Source: Pectobacterium araliae
Lineage (GTDB): Bacteria > Pseudomonadota > Gammaproteobacteria > Enterobacterales > Enterobacteriaceae
Reading direction: 5' to 3'
Length of the DNA stretch: 64,000 nt
Assembly: GCF_037076465.1 (NCBI RefSeq)
Contig: NZ_AP028908.1
Span: forward strand, 3,410,001-3,474,000
Position numbers and translations under genes: made by a program. The notes under the pieces are model-generated. The model was not told the DNA's origin. It did not search any database and was given only the letters and a program-made list of their open reading frames with translations. Positions 1 through 8,335 of this stretch are shown in pieces. Position 1 is the first letter of the stretch. The number at the start of each line of letters is the position of its first letter.

Positions 1-538
1 CGTTGCTGTTTCCACCATTACTACAGGCTTCAGTCATTGCCTCAACATCAAGACTACTTCCTACATCCTTAACCATTGTTGTCCCAATTTGTGCCAGATA
101 GAAATTACCCGCTACCGCTGAGATAATTTTTGTGCACTCAGCAGCAGGAACACCCGTATAAGTGATGGTAAATGCGCTTCCCGCAGTTCCCGATGGGCCA
201 GAGGCAGCAGGAGCAAGCGTAACATATCCCTTCCACGTATTGACTATATTGGTCCCTGCTCCTGCAATTTTAATCATATTGGCAGGGAATACCCCGGCTT
301 TGTTTGCGGCACTATTGGTTAACCCCGTATAGGTAGCAGAAGCGACATATAGTGATTTTATCCCTGCTTGAATAGTCGCAATGTTTTTGGATTCGGCCTC
401 CGCTCGTTGTGCCGCCTGAACCTTGGGATACACGATAAATGTGCCAACAATTAAAGCAGCAATGGTGCCAAGCACAAGAAGCAATTCCAACAAAGAGAAC
501 CCTTGCTGGATTTTCTGGTTACCGTTATTTATTTTCAT
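1..538 (-). CDS. pilS: PilS-like type IV prepilin, 3' end outside window
   Basis: A major type IVB pilin-like subunit. The reading frame starts with ATG at 538, after a GGAG ribosome site, and runs off the window edge after about 179 codons. Residues 13-20 form the prepilin peptidase site and start of the hydrophobic helix (GFSLLELL), followed by a hydrophobic stretch to about residue 33, as in PilS of R64-type thin pili. Two cysteines (one in AAECTK, one in TEACSN) could form the C-terminal disulfide of this family. It lies downstream of the pilV-like gene on the same strand, 151 bases away. In R64-type loci pilS precedes pilV, so the order here is reversed. Family assignment is sound; the exact symbol is inferred. 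Confidence 0.8.
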   Translation of the reverse strand, partial: MKINNGNQKIQQGFSLLELLLVLGTIAALIVGTFIVYPKVQAAQRAEAESKNIATIQAGIKSLYVASATYTGLTNSAANKAGVFPANMIKIAGAGTNIVNTWKGYVTLAPAASGPSGTAGSAFTITYTGVPAAECTKIISAVAGNFYLAQIGTTMVKDVGSSLDVEAMTEACSNGGNSN

Positions 539-689
539 TGATTATCTCCATATTTGTTATTGATAAATACAGAGATAAGGCATTGAGAAAATTAATCAAC
601 ACGCAAAGGATATTGTTGGTTATTTTCGTGATGAATGGATTACCATAAAGAGCCATTCAGATATAACGAGGATATCACATTAAAAAAAT

Positions 690-2264
690 TTACACGCCCA
701 CACAGGAATAACTCACCTTAACAAGGTTATCGCTTGTAGCCACAACTGAAAAGGTATAATCACTGCCCGATGGCGTCTCTACGGTGTGGAACAGCGTCAC
801 ACTTGAACCTGATGCCCTGCCATGATCATATTCAAAGGCAGCGGTTTTATCAGATTCAACAAGCAGACCATTGGCATAAAGGGATGCATTCATCCAATAT
901 ACACCCCAACCTACAAGCCAATTAGCATATGCATGGACCAATATTTTACCGGAAGCACCGCTACTACAAGTAAACGCCGTATTATTACCAATAGAGCCTG
1001 ATGACACTATCGTGTTCCCTTCATTACCCTTCCATTTGCCATCGATACACCATACTGGCGATCCATCGGTTGCCTTACTAATAAGTCCGTTAGGTGAGCA
1101 TATCTCCCCAGTAGTGGCTATTGATGTGGGTTGAATGTATCTACCAGCAATATTGCCTGATGCACTGAGCCCACCTTCGGCTTTACCATCATTTGACGCT
1201 GACAAAGCAAGATCACCACGTAGCTTTTGACTTCCCCATACATCCAGCTTAATCGATGAGTTGTTATCGCCATTAAGGGAGATATAACCATCACCCGCCC
1301 CGCCTGCCACGTTGATCAGCACCGCATTCTGATTACTAGAGCCACCGCCGCCAATTTGCAGACGGCTGCTATTGGTTTTAGCCGCTACATAGTTATCCGA
1401 ATCCACGCCATTTTTAACGGTCAGATAGCTGTTCATTGCTACGTTTTTGCCAAAAGTAGAGAAACCCGTCACCGTCAAATCTTCTGAAACGCTGACATTC
1501 TTGGCAAAGCGCCCATAGGAACCATTGAATGAAACCGCGTTGACATCACCTGACGCGTTAATGTCTTTGGCGTTGTAGATGCTTTGGCCTCCCATGTTGA
1601 GATCGCCCGTCATTGGCAATGTGCCATCACGACGTAGATAAACCGAATACATAGAACTATCGTATCCTACACGGTAGGCCAACAGCCCCGCAGCATTGAT
1701 CGCGGCGTAGTTGCTTTGGTTCTCCGTCCATTGACCAGCAGTGCCAGATGCAACAGAAGCTGATTGCGTCATACCGCTATCGATACCCGCTGCTTGCATG
1801 GCTCGGCCCAGCAAGTCATAACGAACACGGTTTCCTTCGGTCCAAGGCAAGGTTGTGATTATTAACCCGTTGATGACATAGTTAGGCGCAATGCCAGCGC
1901 GTTTTAACAAAATCTTGTAAGAAGACTTCTGCACATTGATGCCGGTATAGCTGGCAGGTAGCAAACCTTCATTAACCAATGTCTGGTAAGTAATTTCACA
2001 TCCATTAGCCGAACAGATTCTTGGACCCGGATCACTGCTCTGGCTGCTACTCGATGAGAGGGTTGAAAGTTTGTCAAAGCGAATACTGATATAGCGGTTA
2101 GTCGCCTCACCTATCTGCTTTATTTGTGATCCTACGGTATTCGCCGTAATGATTTCCTGATCGTTCTTCATGTCCTGAAACTTTATAAATGCCATTGCAG
2201 TGCCAATACCTAAAACCAATGTTATTTCCAATAAAGAAAACCCTTTTTTATTTGTTGTTTTCAT
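690..2264 (-). CDS. pilV: PilV-type minor pilin / tip adhesin (shufflon-type protein)
   Basis: Predicted minor pilin that would sit at the pilus tip and mediate recipient or surface recognition. ATG at 2264 is preferred over a longer upstream frame because it follows an AGGA site and leaves a short leader before GFSLLEITLV, a class III prepilin signal. The middle carries the PilV hallmark around DGTLPMTGDLNMGG, and near the C-terminal third a GRYIQPT...CSPNGLIS segment, where the constant part of R64 PilV normally gives way to the shufflon-variable tail. No rci recombinase or further shufflon cassettes are visible in the window, so the tail may be fixed or the recombinase may lie outside. Length is 524 residues, slightly longer than typical. 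Confidence 0.8.
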   Translation of the reverse strand: MKTTNKKGFSLLEITLVLGIGTAMAFIKFQDMKNDQEIITANTVGSQIKQIGEATNRYISIRFDKLSTLSSSSSQSSDPGPRICSANGCEITYQTLVNEGLLPASYTGINVQKSSYKILLKRAGIAPNYVINGLIITTLPWTEGNRVRYDLLGRAMQAAGIDSGMTQSASVASGTAGQWTENQSNYAAINAAGLLAYRVGYDSSMYSVYLRRDGTLPMTGDLNMGGQSIYNAKDINASGDVNAVSFNGSYGRFAKNVSVSEDLTVTGFSTFGKNVAMNSYLTVKNGVDSDNYVAAKTNSSRLQIGGGGSSNQNAVLINVAGGAGDGYISLNGDNNSSIKLDVWGSQKLRGDLALSASNDGKAEGGLSASGNIAGRYIQPTSIATTGEICSPNGLISKATDGSPVWCIDGKWKGNEGNTIVSSGSIGNNTAFTCSSGASGKILVHAYANWLVGWGVYWMNASLYANGLLVESDKTAAFEYDHGRASGSSVTLFHTVETPSGSDYTFSVVATSDNLVKVSYSCVGV

Positions 2265-2469
2265 TTCATCGTCCTTTTTTATTTTCACGTATTTATTAAT
2301 TAGCAAAAATAAAAAAGAGGTCAAGGGCTTGGTAAACTTTTTAAAAAAATCCACAGCATTTATGAACAGATTTATAATGAGCCAACAAAAGATTATTCAT
2401 TGACATTGCTGTTGTGATATAACCTATCATCGAACATAATAAACAACAATCCAAATGGAATATTAAGCT

Positions 2470-2919
2470 ATGATTGAATTTCGTTCTTCTACCCCAAAAG
2501 ATATTTCACATATAATGAAAATATGGAATAAAGCCATTGATGCTACTCATCATTTTTTAGTATTGGAAGATCGGTTGGCTATAGAAAAGGAACTTCTAGC
2601 CTTTTTCCCGACAGTAGAACTCACACTTGCCTGCGGATCTTCAGGACGTATTATTGGCTTCATGTATTTGCATAACGGGCATATGGAAGCGCTCTTTGTA
2701 GATCCGGATTACCATGGAAAAGGGGTAGGCAAAGCGATGGTATACGCAGCTCTAGCCAAATACCAAAAATTGACCACAGATGTAAATGAACAAAATAAGC
2801 AGGCAGTAGGCTTCTATACGCGCATTGGTTTTGACCAGATTGGACACTCAAAATTTGACAGTCAGGGCCGTCCTTATCCATTGCTTCATCTCAAGTATAG
2901 AAAGTACGCCGAAAATTGA
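2470..2919 (+). CDS. GNAT N-acetyltransferase, YjaB-like
   Basis: A 149-residue single-domain GNAT acetyltransferase that would transfer acetyl from acetyl-CoA to an amine. It reads as a diverged E. coli YjaB homologue: the DATHHFL segment near residue 25, the MEALFVDPDYHGKGVGKAMV segment containing the acetyl-CoA binding R/Q-x-x-G-x-G/A region, and the VNEQNKQAVGFYTRIGF segment near residue 105. ATG at 2470 is the first start in frame and follows an A-rich leader with a weak ribosome site. It stands alone, divergent from pilV. Substrate is unknown; YjaB-type enzymes have been linked to protein lysine acetylation. Confidence 0.8.
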   Translation: MIEFRSSTPKDISHIMKIWNKAIDATHHFLVLEDRLAIEKELLAFFPTVELTLACGSSGRIIGFMYLHNGHMEALFVDPDYHGKGVGKAMVYAALAKYQKLTTDVNEQNKQAVGFYTRIGFDQIGHSKFDSQGRPYPLLHLKYRKYAEN

Positions 2920-2953
2920 CTACCGCGCCCTCTGGGGCTTGCTCAACAGTTCA

Positions 2954-2980
2954 CCGACCTAAAAGCGAGTTTTAGGCCGG
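2954..2980. repeat. 11-bp inverted repeat after the GNAT gene
   Basis: Arms ccgacctaaaa and ttttaggccgg flank a five-base loop. As minus-strand RNA all pairs form with one G-U; as plus-strand RNA there is one A-C mismatch. There is no U-tract, so it is not a textbook terminator. It lies between the GNAT stop and the convergent TraD-like gene and may be a weak terminator or an element scar. Confidence 0.45.
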
Positions 2981-3007
2981 TTCACCGTTCGGACGTGAAA
3001 AACATGA

Positions 3008-3292
3008 TTAGGACTTAGTTCTGTTTATAACAGTATCGATATAGGTTTGGCCCTGTGCTCGGTAGGATTTGATATCACTCTCATGAAGATTATGGATATT
3101 AAGCAGAACCCCAAAGACCAATTCCTTATCTACATAACTAATATCACATCCTAAGACTTTGGCAACCTCTGCACCGAAAATAATTTTCTGACGTGTGTTA
3201 TCTTTTTTCGTTTGTTGTTTCTTTTTTGCTTCCAAGAAGTATAAGCGTTCTTGTGCTGAAGCAATTTGTTGTTTGATCGATTTTGTTGTCAT
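3008..3292 (-). CDS. TraD-like mobilisation accessory protein
   Basis: A 94-residue basic, helical protein. The N-terminal half is a Lys/Gln-rich coiled-coil-like stretch followed by TRQKIIFGAEVAKVLG, which resembles the RKxxxGA segment of small TraD/MobC-type proteins found with MOBQ relaxases (Pfam TraD-type, inferred by eye). It starts at ATG 3292, overlapping the previous gene by ATGA, with a GGAG site eight bases upstream. The relaxase at 5249-6646 and the candidate oriT nearby support a role in mobilisation, probably as an accessory DNA-processing protein. This is not the large VirD4-type TraD coupling protein. Confidence 0.6.
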   Translation of the reverse strand: MTTKSIKQQIASAQERLYFLEAKKKQQTKKDNTRQKIIFGAEVAKVLGCDISYVDKELVFGVLLNIHNLHESDIKSYRAQGQTYIDTVINRTKS

Positions 3293-3546
3293 TTATGTTC
3301 TCCCCAATGTTTTTTCTTGTTTGAATAGGGGACATCCGCATAATCATAACCATTACCAATTTGTTTCTTGATTGATTTTATTTTCATCTTGAACTGTTGC
3401 TTTATCTGGCGTTGTTTTGCATGTTCCCTTATATTAATTACTATTTTTTCTGCTTCTAAATAGGCTTGTTGTGTATCGGTATAAATGCCATCATCAAGAA
3501 GTCGCTTGGCTTCCCAATCTATGGCTTCATCATTGTTTTTATACAT
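3289..3546 (-). CDS. small protein of the mobilisation module, function unknown
   Basis: An 85-residue charged protein. The start at 3546 is chosen because a strong AAGGAGG sits four bases upstream; a longer frame starting further upstream lacks such a site. The sequence is mostly helical and polar (DEAIDWEAKRLLDDGIYTD, then Lys/Gln-rich repeats ending KKQIGNGYDY), without membrane segment or recognisable motif. It is translationally coupled to the TraD-like gene downstream (ATGA overlap), so it is likely to act in the same mobilisation process or as an antitoxin-like or regulatory partner. No function is claimed. Confidence 0.6.
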   Translation of the reverse strand: MYKNNDEAIDWEAKRLLDDGIYTDTQQAYLEAEKIVINIREHAKQRQIKQQFKMKIKSIKKQIGNGYDYADVPYSNKKKHWGEHK

Positions 3547-3911
3547 TGAACCTCCTTGCATGTGTTGTTCATTATCCTTTACCACATTTTAGATAATTAT
3601 CAATATCACAAGGTGTTTTTATTTAATAATGTATAAGCTCATAAGGACAATATTGATACCCAAATCATCACATTATAACCTATTAAAATTAATGCTATTT
3701 CAACCAACTAACCGAATTTCATGTTATTCTTCTGCTTCATGTTTCATTTATTAAACCCATAGCGGCTTAAGTGCTATTAATTTTATATAATAAGAATCAA
3801 CCGATCATATATGTGCGTTAAACTTAGTTAAGCGCTTACATATGAACGCTTAGCTAAATAGATTAGCTAAATGACATCAACTATAAAAGAGCGGCATTGC
3901 CTTACCTAGAT
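3547..3911. other. AT-rich intergenic region, no gene seen
   Basis: About 365 bases of AT-rich sequence between two co-directional genes. It contains a loose inverted repeat (taagcg...cgctta around 3829-3853) and a repeated tagctaaat-type motif near 3851-3872, but no open frame or terminator that I would defend. It may carry the promoter of the small gene pair at 3008-3546. Confidence 0.4.
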
Positions 3912-4637
3912 TTATGGAAATGATATTTTTATTTCAGCAGAGCTACAATTGGTCATTTTGAAAATTTTGTTGTAAAGCTTTACAAGCTGTTCTTTATCAA
4001 CAGGCTTATCATTTATCCATTCAGTCTCTCCGCGCTTGTAAAAGTCATCAATGGCTCTTTCAACAGCTTCTTGATCCAAGGTTCTTTCACTAACAACAAT
4101 TGTCAATCCCACTCCATACACATAGCCCTTGTATATTTTATATCGTTCATGAATGTCAAAGATATTTTTTTGAATGTTTTGTTCTTTTTGAAAGTCTATT
4201 TCCTCGTAATAGGTTCTTCCTGAAAAAACTTCTTTTTTATTCTGCTCTTTGAACACCATTTCATGGGCAATTGTTTTTCCATTTGCACCTAATACAGGAA
4301 CTGCTTCTGGGTTTATGATATCTTCGAACTCTTTTCCTGTTAAACCTTTCCTCGCGTCTTCAAACGCTTGATCTTTTGCCTTATCATCTAAATCTTGCAA
4401 ACAAGTAATTATGGTTGCATTCCATAATATCGATGGATCTTTTTTACTTGGGAAGTAAACATCTACCCAATGACGGGTGCTTTTATTTCCCTCATTTTTA
4501 TCTATAGTATTAAAGTAGACATCACTTAAAAACTTCCCACCATACTCTTTTTTTTCATTACAAATTTTATTTTTTAAATCAATAACAAGGCTTCTTCTTT
4601 TTCTTCTAGATAACTTACAAAACACCATTTTTTTCAT
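3912..4637 (-). CDS. hypothetical protein within the mobilisable element
   Basis: A 241-residue soluble, charged protein I do not recognise. The start at 4637 is preferred over a TTG four codons upstream because GGGGGA lies five bases before it. No signal peptide or membrane segment is visible. Features are a basic N-terminus (KLSRRKRRSLVIDLKNK), a central PEAVPVLGANGKTIAHEMVF segment and a Lys/Glu-rich C-terminal half. It lies between the TraD-like pair and the candidate oriT, all on the minus strand. It could be cargo such as a defence or anti-defence protein, or a mobilisation factor; the sequence alone does not decide. Confidence 0.6.
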   Translation of the reverse strand: MKKMVFCKLSRRKRRSLVIDLKNKICNEKKEYGGKFLSDVYFNTIDKNEGNKSTRHWVDVYFPSKKDPSILWNATIITCLQDLDDKAKDQAFEDARKGLTGKEFEDIINPEAVPVLGANGKTIAHEMVFKEQNKKEVFSGRTYYEEIDFQKEQNIQKNIFDIHERYKIYKGYVYGVGLTIVVSERTLDQEAVERAIDDFYKRGETEWINDKPVDKEQLVKLYNKIFKMTNCSSAEIKISFP

Positions 4638-4649
4638 GTAATCCCCCAA

Positions 4650-5248
4650 AGATAGTTATAACTCTTTATAATATTATCTCCATTCTTCAATGTCAATATA
4701 TATTTGATACGGATTATACAAAGAAAGAAATGAATTTTACAAACAGAGTAACCAAAATCACTCCATCGTTAAACCCTCGACCTCTCCACGTTACTTAATT
4801 TTCATTGTTAGCGTTTTCTTTTTTACCTGTTGTCCTTTTCACTGAAAATCTCATATTGACCTGTGAATTGTGCAACAGGAAAAAGTTATTTTTACGCCTG
4901 CTATTTTTGGTTTTATTGCTTTCCCGCCTTACGGCGGGATAAATTAACACTCTTCTTGTCCTTCGGACGCTATCTAAAACCCATCTCGATAATATCGCGG
5001 AGTACTTCGCCCTTTCATCTAGATTGCGTCGCTTAATTCGGCGTTTTGTTTTACAGGCATTCATATATTTCGTATTAATTAAGTAAGCGGTTTTTACATT
5101 GTTAGAAAAACAATGCCCACTTATACACTCACTTCGTGAGCGTGTGGGGTCTACCGACGGTTGCCTGCCGCAGGCTAAAAGCAAAACCAAGATCAACACA
5201 AAATTTTTTCTTACGAAAAACTAACAGCAGCAGAGGTGCATTTATTAT
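4650..5248. other. non-coding transfer-origin region of the mobilisation module
   Basis: About 600 bases separating the divergent unknown gene and relaxase gene. It contains several short inverted repeats, for instance around cttacggcggg (4929) and the oriT candidate at 5111-5145. A long minus-strand open frame from 5199 to 4795 covers most of it, but its product is low-complexity and basic without family features, and it would overlap the oriT structure, so I treat the stretch as non-coding. Both flanking promoters probably lie here. Confidence 0.45.
5111..5145 (-). other. candidate MOBQ-type origin of transfer (oriT)
   Basis: Read on the minus strand, an imperfect inverted repeat (ACACGCTCAC, loop GAA, GTGAGTGTAT) is followed directly by TAAGTGGGCATTG. 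This is the layout of the RSF1010/R1162 oriT, where a GAA-loop inverted repeat is followed by TAAGTGCGCCCT and nicking occurs after the eighth base of that core. By analogy the nick would fall between 5116 and 5115 on the minus strand. That polarity would send the TraD-like side first and the relaxase gene last, as expected for a mobilisable element. Confidence 0.6.
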
Positions 5249-6646
5249 ATGGCTATTTTTCATCTGGAGTTTAAAATTGTGAAACGTTCGGAGGGCATGT
5301 CTTCCTGTAGGAAGGCTGCCTACCATGCGCGTTGCAAAATAACAGATGATCGCACAGGCAATACCTATGATTTCAGCCATCGTTCCGATTTATTCCATCA
5401 TCAGATATTAGCACCTGTTTACGCACCCGCTCATATTATTGAAAGCTCTACCGCACTATGGAATGAAGTTGAAAAGGTTGAGCGTCAGAAAGACGGTCAA
5501 ACAGCCCGTTATTTTGATGTTGCTATTCCCTGTGAGCTTAACAATGAAGATAAGATAAAATTGGTCGTTGAATACTGCCAGAAAAATTTCGTTGATAAAG
5601 GAATGATTGCCGATATTGCTTTTCATGATCTCGACAGTAATAATCCTCATGCGCATGTGATGTTGACATTAAAACCGATCACCGCTGATGGCTTCGGCAA
5701 AAAAGAAAGAAGCTGGAACGATAAGAAAAATGTAATCCTTTGGCGTGAATCGTGGTCTGTGATTGCCAATCGCTATCTTGCCACTACTGGCAGTAATGAA
5801 CGTATTGATCATCGCTCTATTGATGCTCAACACACTGAAGCACTCGAAAACGCCGCTATTACCCTGAATGTCGAAGAAAAAGCGTTATGGCTCGCCAAGG
5901 CAACAGCAACCAGCCGTCCAGCAATGCAACGTGTTCATCGCGCCAAGTGGAACAGTAAACACGTTCAGGAAAAACGTGCTGCTGAACAGGCTGTTCGTGA
6001 TGAGATGAAACAAGAAGCTCAGGCCACATACAACACCTTCAAAGACTTAGATCTGCAGATCGTTGTCGACCTCAGAAGTTTCACCGTATCCGAAATGCCT
6101 GAGTCTGTTGAAATTGTCTTACCAGAAACAGGTTCGCAGTCGTCGTCATCAGAAGATCAACATCCTGTTCTGGTTGCCCCTACACCTCATACACGCACTA
6201 AATTGAAAACCCCATCCTCTTCAACTGCCAGAGCGGTTAAACGCGCTCCCGTTAAAAGTAATAGGAAGCAGGTTAAACCTCGTCAGGATGGTTTGTTCAA
6301 GCGTTTCACCCTACTGGTGGTTGAATATATAAGGGAGAAATTTGTCTGGGCCAAGAAGAAGCCTGTTGCCCCTGATGTTGAGCACGATAAACGTATTGCT
6401 GAAAATTACGTCTTTGATGAGGTGCAGGGGATCTATGTTCCACGCGCTGAACATGAGAGACGCACAAGGTTCAACAGTGATGATTACAAGCCTACCAAAG
6501 AAGAGATCGCACGTTTTCCAAGTCGTGCTCGACAAGAACAGTCAGAAAGCTCTCAGAACTACACACCAACTTCGCCTACAGCACGGGATGCATATAAACC
6601 GAAGTTGAAGCCAGCAGCTTTTTATAACGAAAATAAATATAAATAA
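5249..6646 (+). CDS. MobA/MobL family relaxase (MOBQ)
   Basis: A 465-residue conjugative relaxase that would nick oriT, stay covalently attached to the 5' end and pilot the strand into the recipient. The N-terminal domain carries the family signature: AIFHLEFKIVKRSEG, the candidate catalytic Tyr25 in RKAAYHAR, and the metal-binding HDLDSNNPHAHVML motif with His134 and His136. The C-terminal half from about residue 240 is charged, with a Ser/Pro-rich linker and basic segments, and ends in a tail rich in Arg and Gln; there is no obvious primase or helicase domain. It starts at ATG 5249, just downstream of the candidate oriT. With no mating-pair genes in view, it would need a helper system. Confidence 0.9.
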   Translation: MAIFHLEFKIVKRSEGMSSCRKAAYHARCKITDDRTGNTYDFSHRSDLFHHQILAPVYAPAHIIESSTALWNEVEKVERQKDGQTARYFDVAIPCELNNEDKIKLVVEYCQKNFVDKGMIADIAFHDLDSNNPHAHVMLTLKPITADGFGKKERSWNDKKNVILWRESWSVIANRYLATTGSNERIDHRSIDAQHTEALENAAITLNVEEKALWLAKATATSRPAMQRVHRAKWNSKHVQEKRAAEQAVRDEMKQEAQATYNTFKDLDLQIVVDLRSFTVSEMPESVEIVLPETGSQSSSSEDQHPVLVAPTPHTRTKLKTPSSSTARAVKRAPVKSNRKQVKPRQDGLFKRFTLLVVEYIREKFVWAKKKPVAPDVEHDKRIAENYVFDEVQGIYVPRAEHERRTRFNSDDYKPTKEEIARFPSRARQEQSESSQNYTPTSPTARDAYKPKLKPAAFYNENKYK

Positions 6647-6735
6647 CCCATTGAACTCTAACAATTGTCACACATTTAGTTCAGTATATATGTTAAGATT
6701 GCTTGCAAAAGGAGAGTTAACAGATCAGGTAGCTA

Positions 6736-7614
6736 ATGAATAAAGATATTTATAACATAATTTACTGGTGCGTATTCTTCACCTTAATTATAGTTATGAC
6801 TTTCTTGTCGTGGAAACAATATATAAAATCAAAAGAAACAACATCCATTCTTATTAGCGATGGCTTTAAGCACATATTCAAGGGAAAGGGTAATAACTAT
6901 ATTGCATTTAATATGAATCGAGCCCTCTTTAGGGCTGGCAACCTAACAAAAAATAATTACTTTCAAGCTCCTATATATTTAATACATAATTATGAGTGGA
7001 AGTGGAAGGAGACCAATGCTAAAAAAAGTGAAAATACTTTTTTCATATACATATCTGATATCAACTTCCCAGTTCACAAAATATATTACCGCAATAATGA
7101 ATACTTATCTGAAGCTGACTGGGCAAGATTGCATGCGGTTTTTCATCAAGCCAATGAGACCAAGAATATTATGAATGTTGAGCGCGAGCAATCTCAATAC
7201 GATTTTTTTATCTCTCATGCCAGTGAAGATAAGGATAATTTTGTTAGGCCATTAGTCAAGCAACTTAATGAGTTTGGCATTAATGTATGGTTCGATGAGC
7301 AAACATTAGAAATTGGGGACAGTCTGCGCCGCAAGATAGATAATGGATTAAAAAAGGCTAATTATGGTGTAGTTGTTCTTTCACATAGTTTCTTTGAAAA
7401 AAAATGGACCCAATACGAATTGGATGCATTGGTGACTCGTTCAATGAACAGTGAGGAGAAAGTAATACTGCCTATATGGCATAATATTAACGCTTCGGAT
7501 GTAGCAACATATAGCCTTTATCTTGCGGATAAACTTGCCTTACAAACATCAAACCAAAGCATCCCTGAAATTGCAAAGCAGTTATCTGAGATAGCTCTGC
7601 GACTAAGAAAGTAA
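6736..7614 (+). CDS. membrane-anchored TIR-domain protein, candidate defence gene
   Basis: A 292-residue protein with one N-terminal membrane helix (about residues 9-27, rich in Ile, Val, Phe), an unassigned middle segment (about 35-150) and a C-terminal TIR domain (about 155-285). TIR features seen: YDFFISHASEDK opening strand, a GINVWFDEQTLEIGDSL BB-loop region, VVLSHSFFEKKW, and Glu228 in WTQYE, which aligns with the catalytic Glu of NAD-cleaving TIR enzymes. Bacterial TIR proteins commonly act in phage defence by NAD depletion or signal-nucleotide production; that role is inferred here. It sits alone 89 bases after the relaxase gene, as cargo of the element. The middle segment could be the sensor. 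Confidence 0.8.
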   Translation: MNKDIYNIIYWCVFFTLIIVMTFLSWKQYIKSKETTSILISDGFKHIFKGKGNNYIAFNMNRALFRAGNLTKNNYFQAPIYLIHNYEWKWKETNAKKSENTFFIYISDINFPVHKIYYRNNEYLSEADWARLHAVFHQANETKNIMNVEREQSQYDFFISHASEDKDNFVRPLVKQLNEFGINVWFDEQTLEIGDSLRRKIDNGLKKANYGVVVLSHSFFEKKWTQYELDALVTRSMNSEEKVILPIWHNINASDVATYSLYLADKLALQTSNQSIPEIAKQLSEIALRLRK

Positions 7615-7672
7615 TGAGCAGTTTTCTATCTGCTCATTTTATTTCGTAATTTAAACAATCATTTTATAGCTA

Positions 7673-8320
7673 TCATTGTTTTTTCTCAAGAGAATCCCTA
7701 TAGCGCTGCTGTTCAACAATGCTCAGGTTTGGTTCAAACAAAATATTTGCCCCCTTCACAGCAACATCATAATCGATTTGAGATTGCATTTCATATTCTT
7801 TGGTCGGCTTAAAATAATCTGGCTGCATATCGGATGAAGGCACATAAGAACCAGAATATGTTTTACTCCCAGCACAACCGAGATAAGCCAGTAGACAGGC
7901 AAATAGGAAGCACAACGTCCACACCGTATTGTATCCATTAAGTGTGTATCCACTGGCATTCCCAACTGAAAACACGCTGTGAAATCTAACTGCATAAACA
8001 ATCAGGAATGATGAGAGGATAACAGCCCGACTTTTCCCAACAGTTAAATGCTTGCGTACGAATTTCACCGTTGGTACCAGCATAATCACAAACAGCCCAA
8101 TAGCGGCAAAGACCAGCCATACAGGGAACAGCCCGTATTTTTGCGTGGTGTTTTGAGACAGCGTCACCAGCAACAGCACCAAGAAAGTGTTAAGCAGGTA
8201 AAGTCTGACCGCCATCGAAACCTTCACCTGTTTTTGTGTATTCCCGATAAACAGCACCGGTGCCAATGATGGTATGTTTATCAGCAGCCCCATGAAAATC
8301 ACCCAATAGATAGAGTTCAT
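7673..8320 (-). CDS. multi-pass membrane protein with cytoplasmic or periplasmic tail, unknown
   Basis: A 215-residue protein with four to five hydrophobic segments in the first 150 residues (near 5-24, 38-56, 67-85, 100-115 and 130-148), followed by a polar tail of about 60 residues. A Cys in the last hydrophobic stretch (YLGCAGSK) resembles a lipobox but is internal. It starts at ATG 8320 with AGGA seven bases upstream, 15 bases after the lipoprotein gene stop, so the two form an operon. I do not recognise the family; the pairing with a lipoprotein suggests a shared envelope function. Confidence 0.65.
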   Translation of the reverse strand: MNSIYWVIFMGLLINIPSLAPVLFIGNTQKQVKVSMAVRLYLLNTFLVLLLVTLSQNTTQKYGLFPVWLVFAAIGLFVIMLVPTVKFVRKHLTVGKSRAVILSSFLIVYAVRFHSVFSVGNASGYTLNGYNTVWTLCFLFACLLAYLGCAGSKTYSGSYVPSSDMQPDYFKPTKEYEMQSQIDYDVAVKGANILFEPNLSIVEQQRYRDSLEKKQ

Positions 8321-8335
8321 TGCATTTTCCTGTAA

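Noticed and set aside
439-648. Plus-strand open frame across the pilS start
   Set aside because: Runs antisense to the clear prepilin start and has no family features.
4795-5199. Long minus-strand open frame (134 codons) before the relaxase
   Set aside because: Basic, low-complexity product without family features; it overlaps the candidate oriT hairpin and lacks a good ribosome site.
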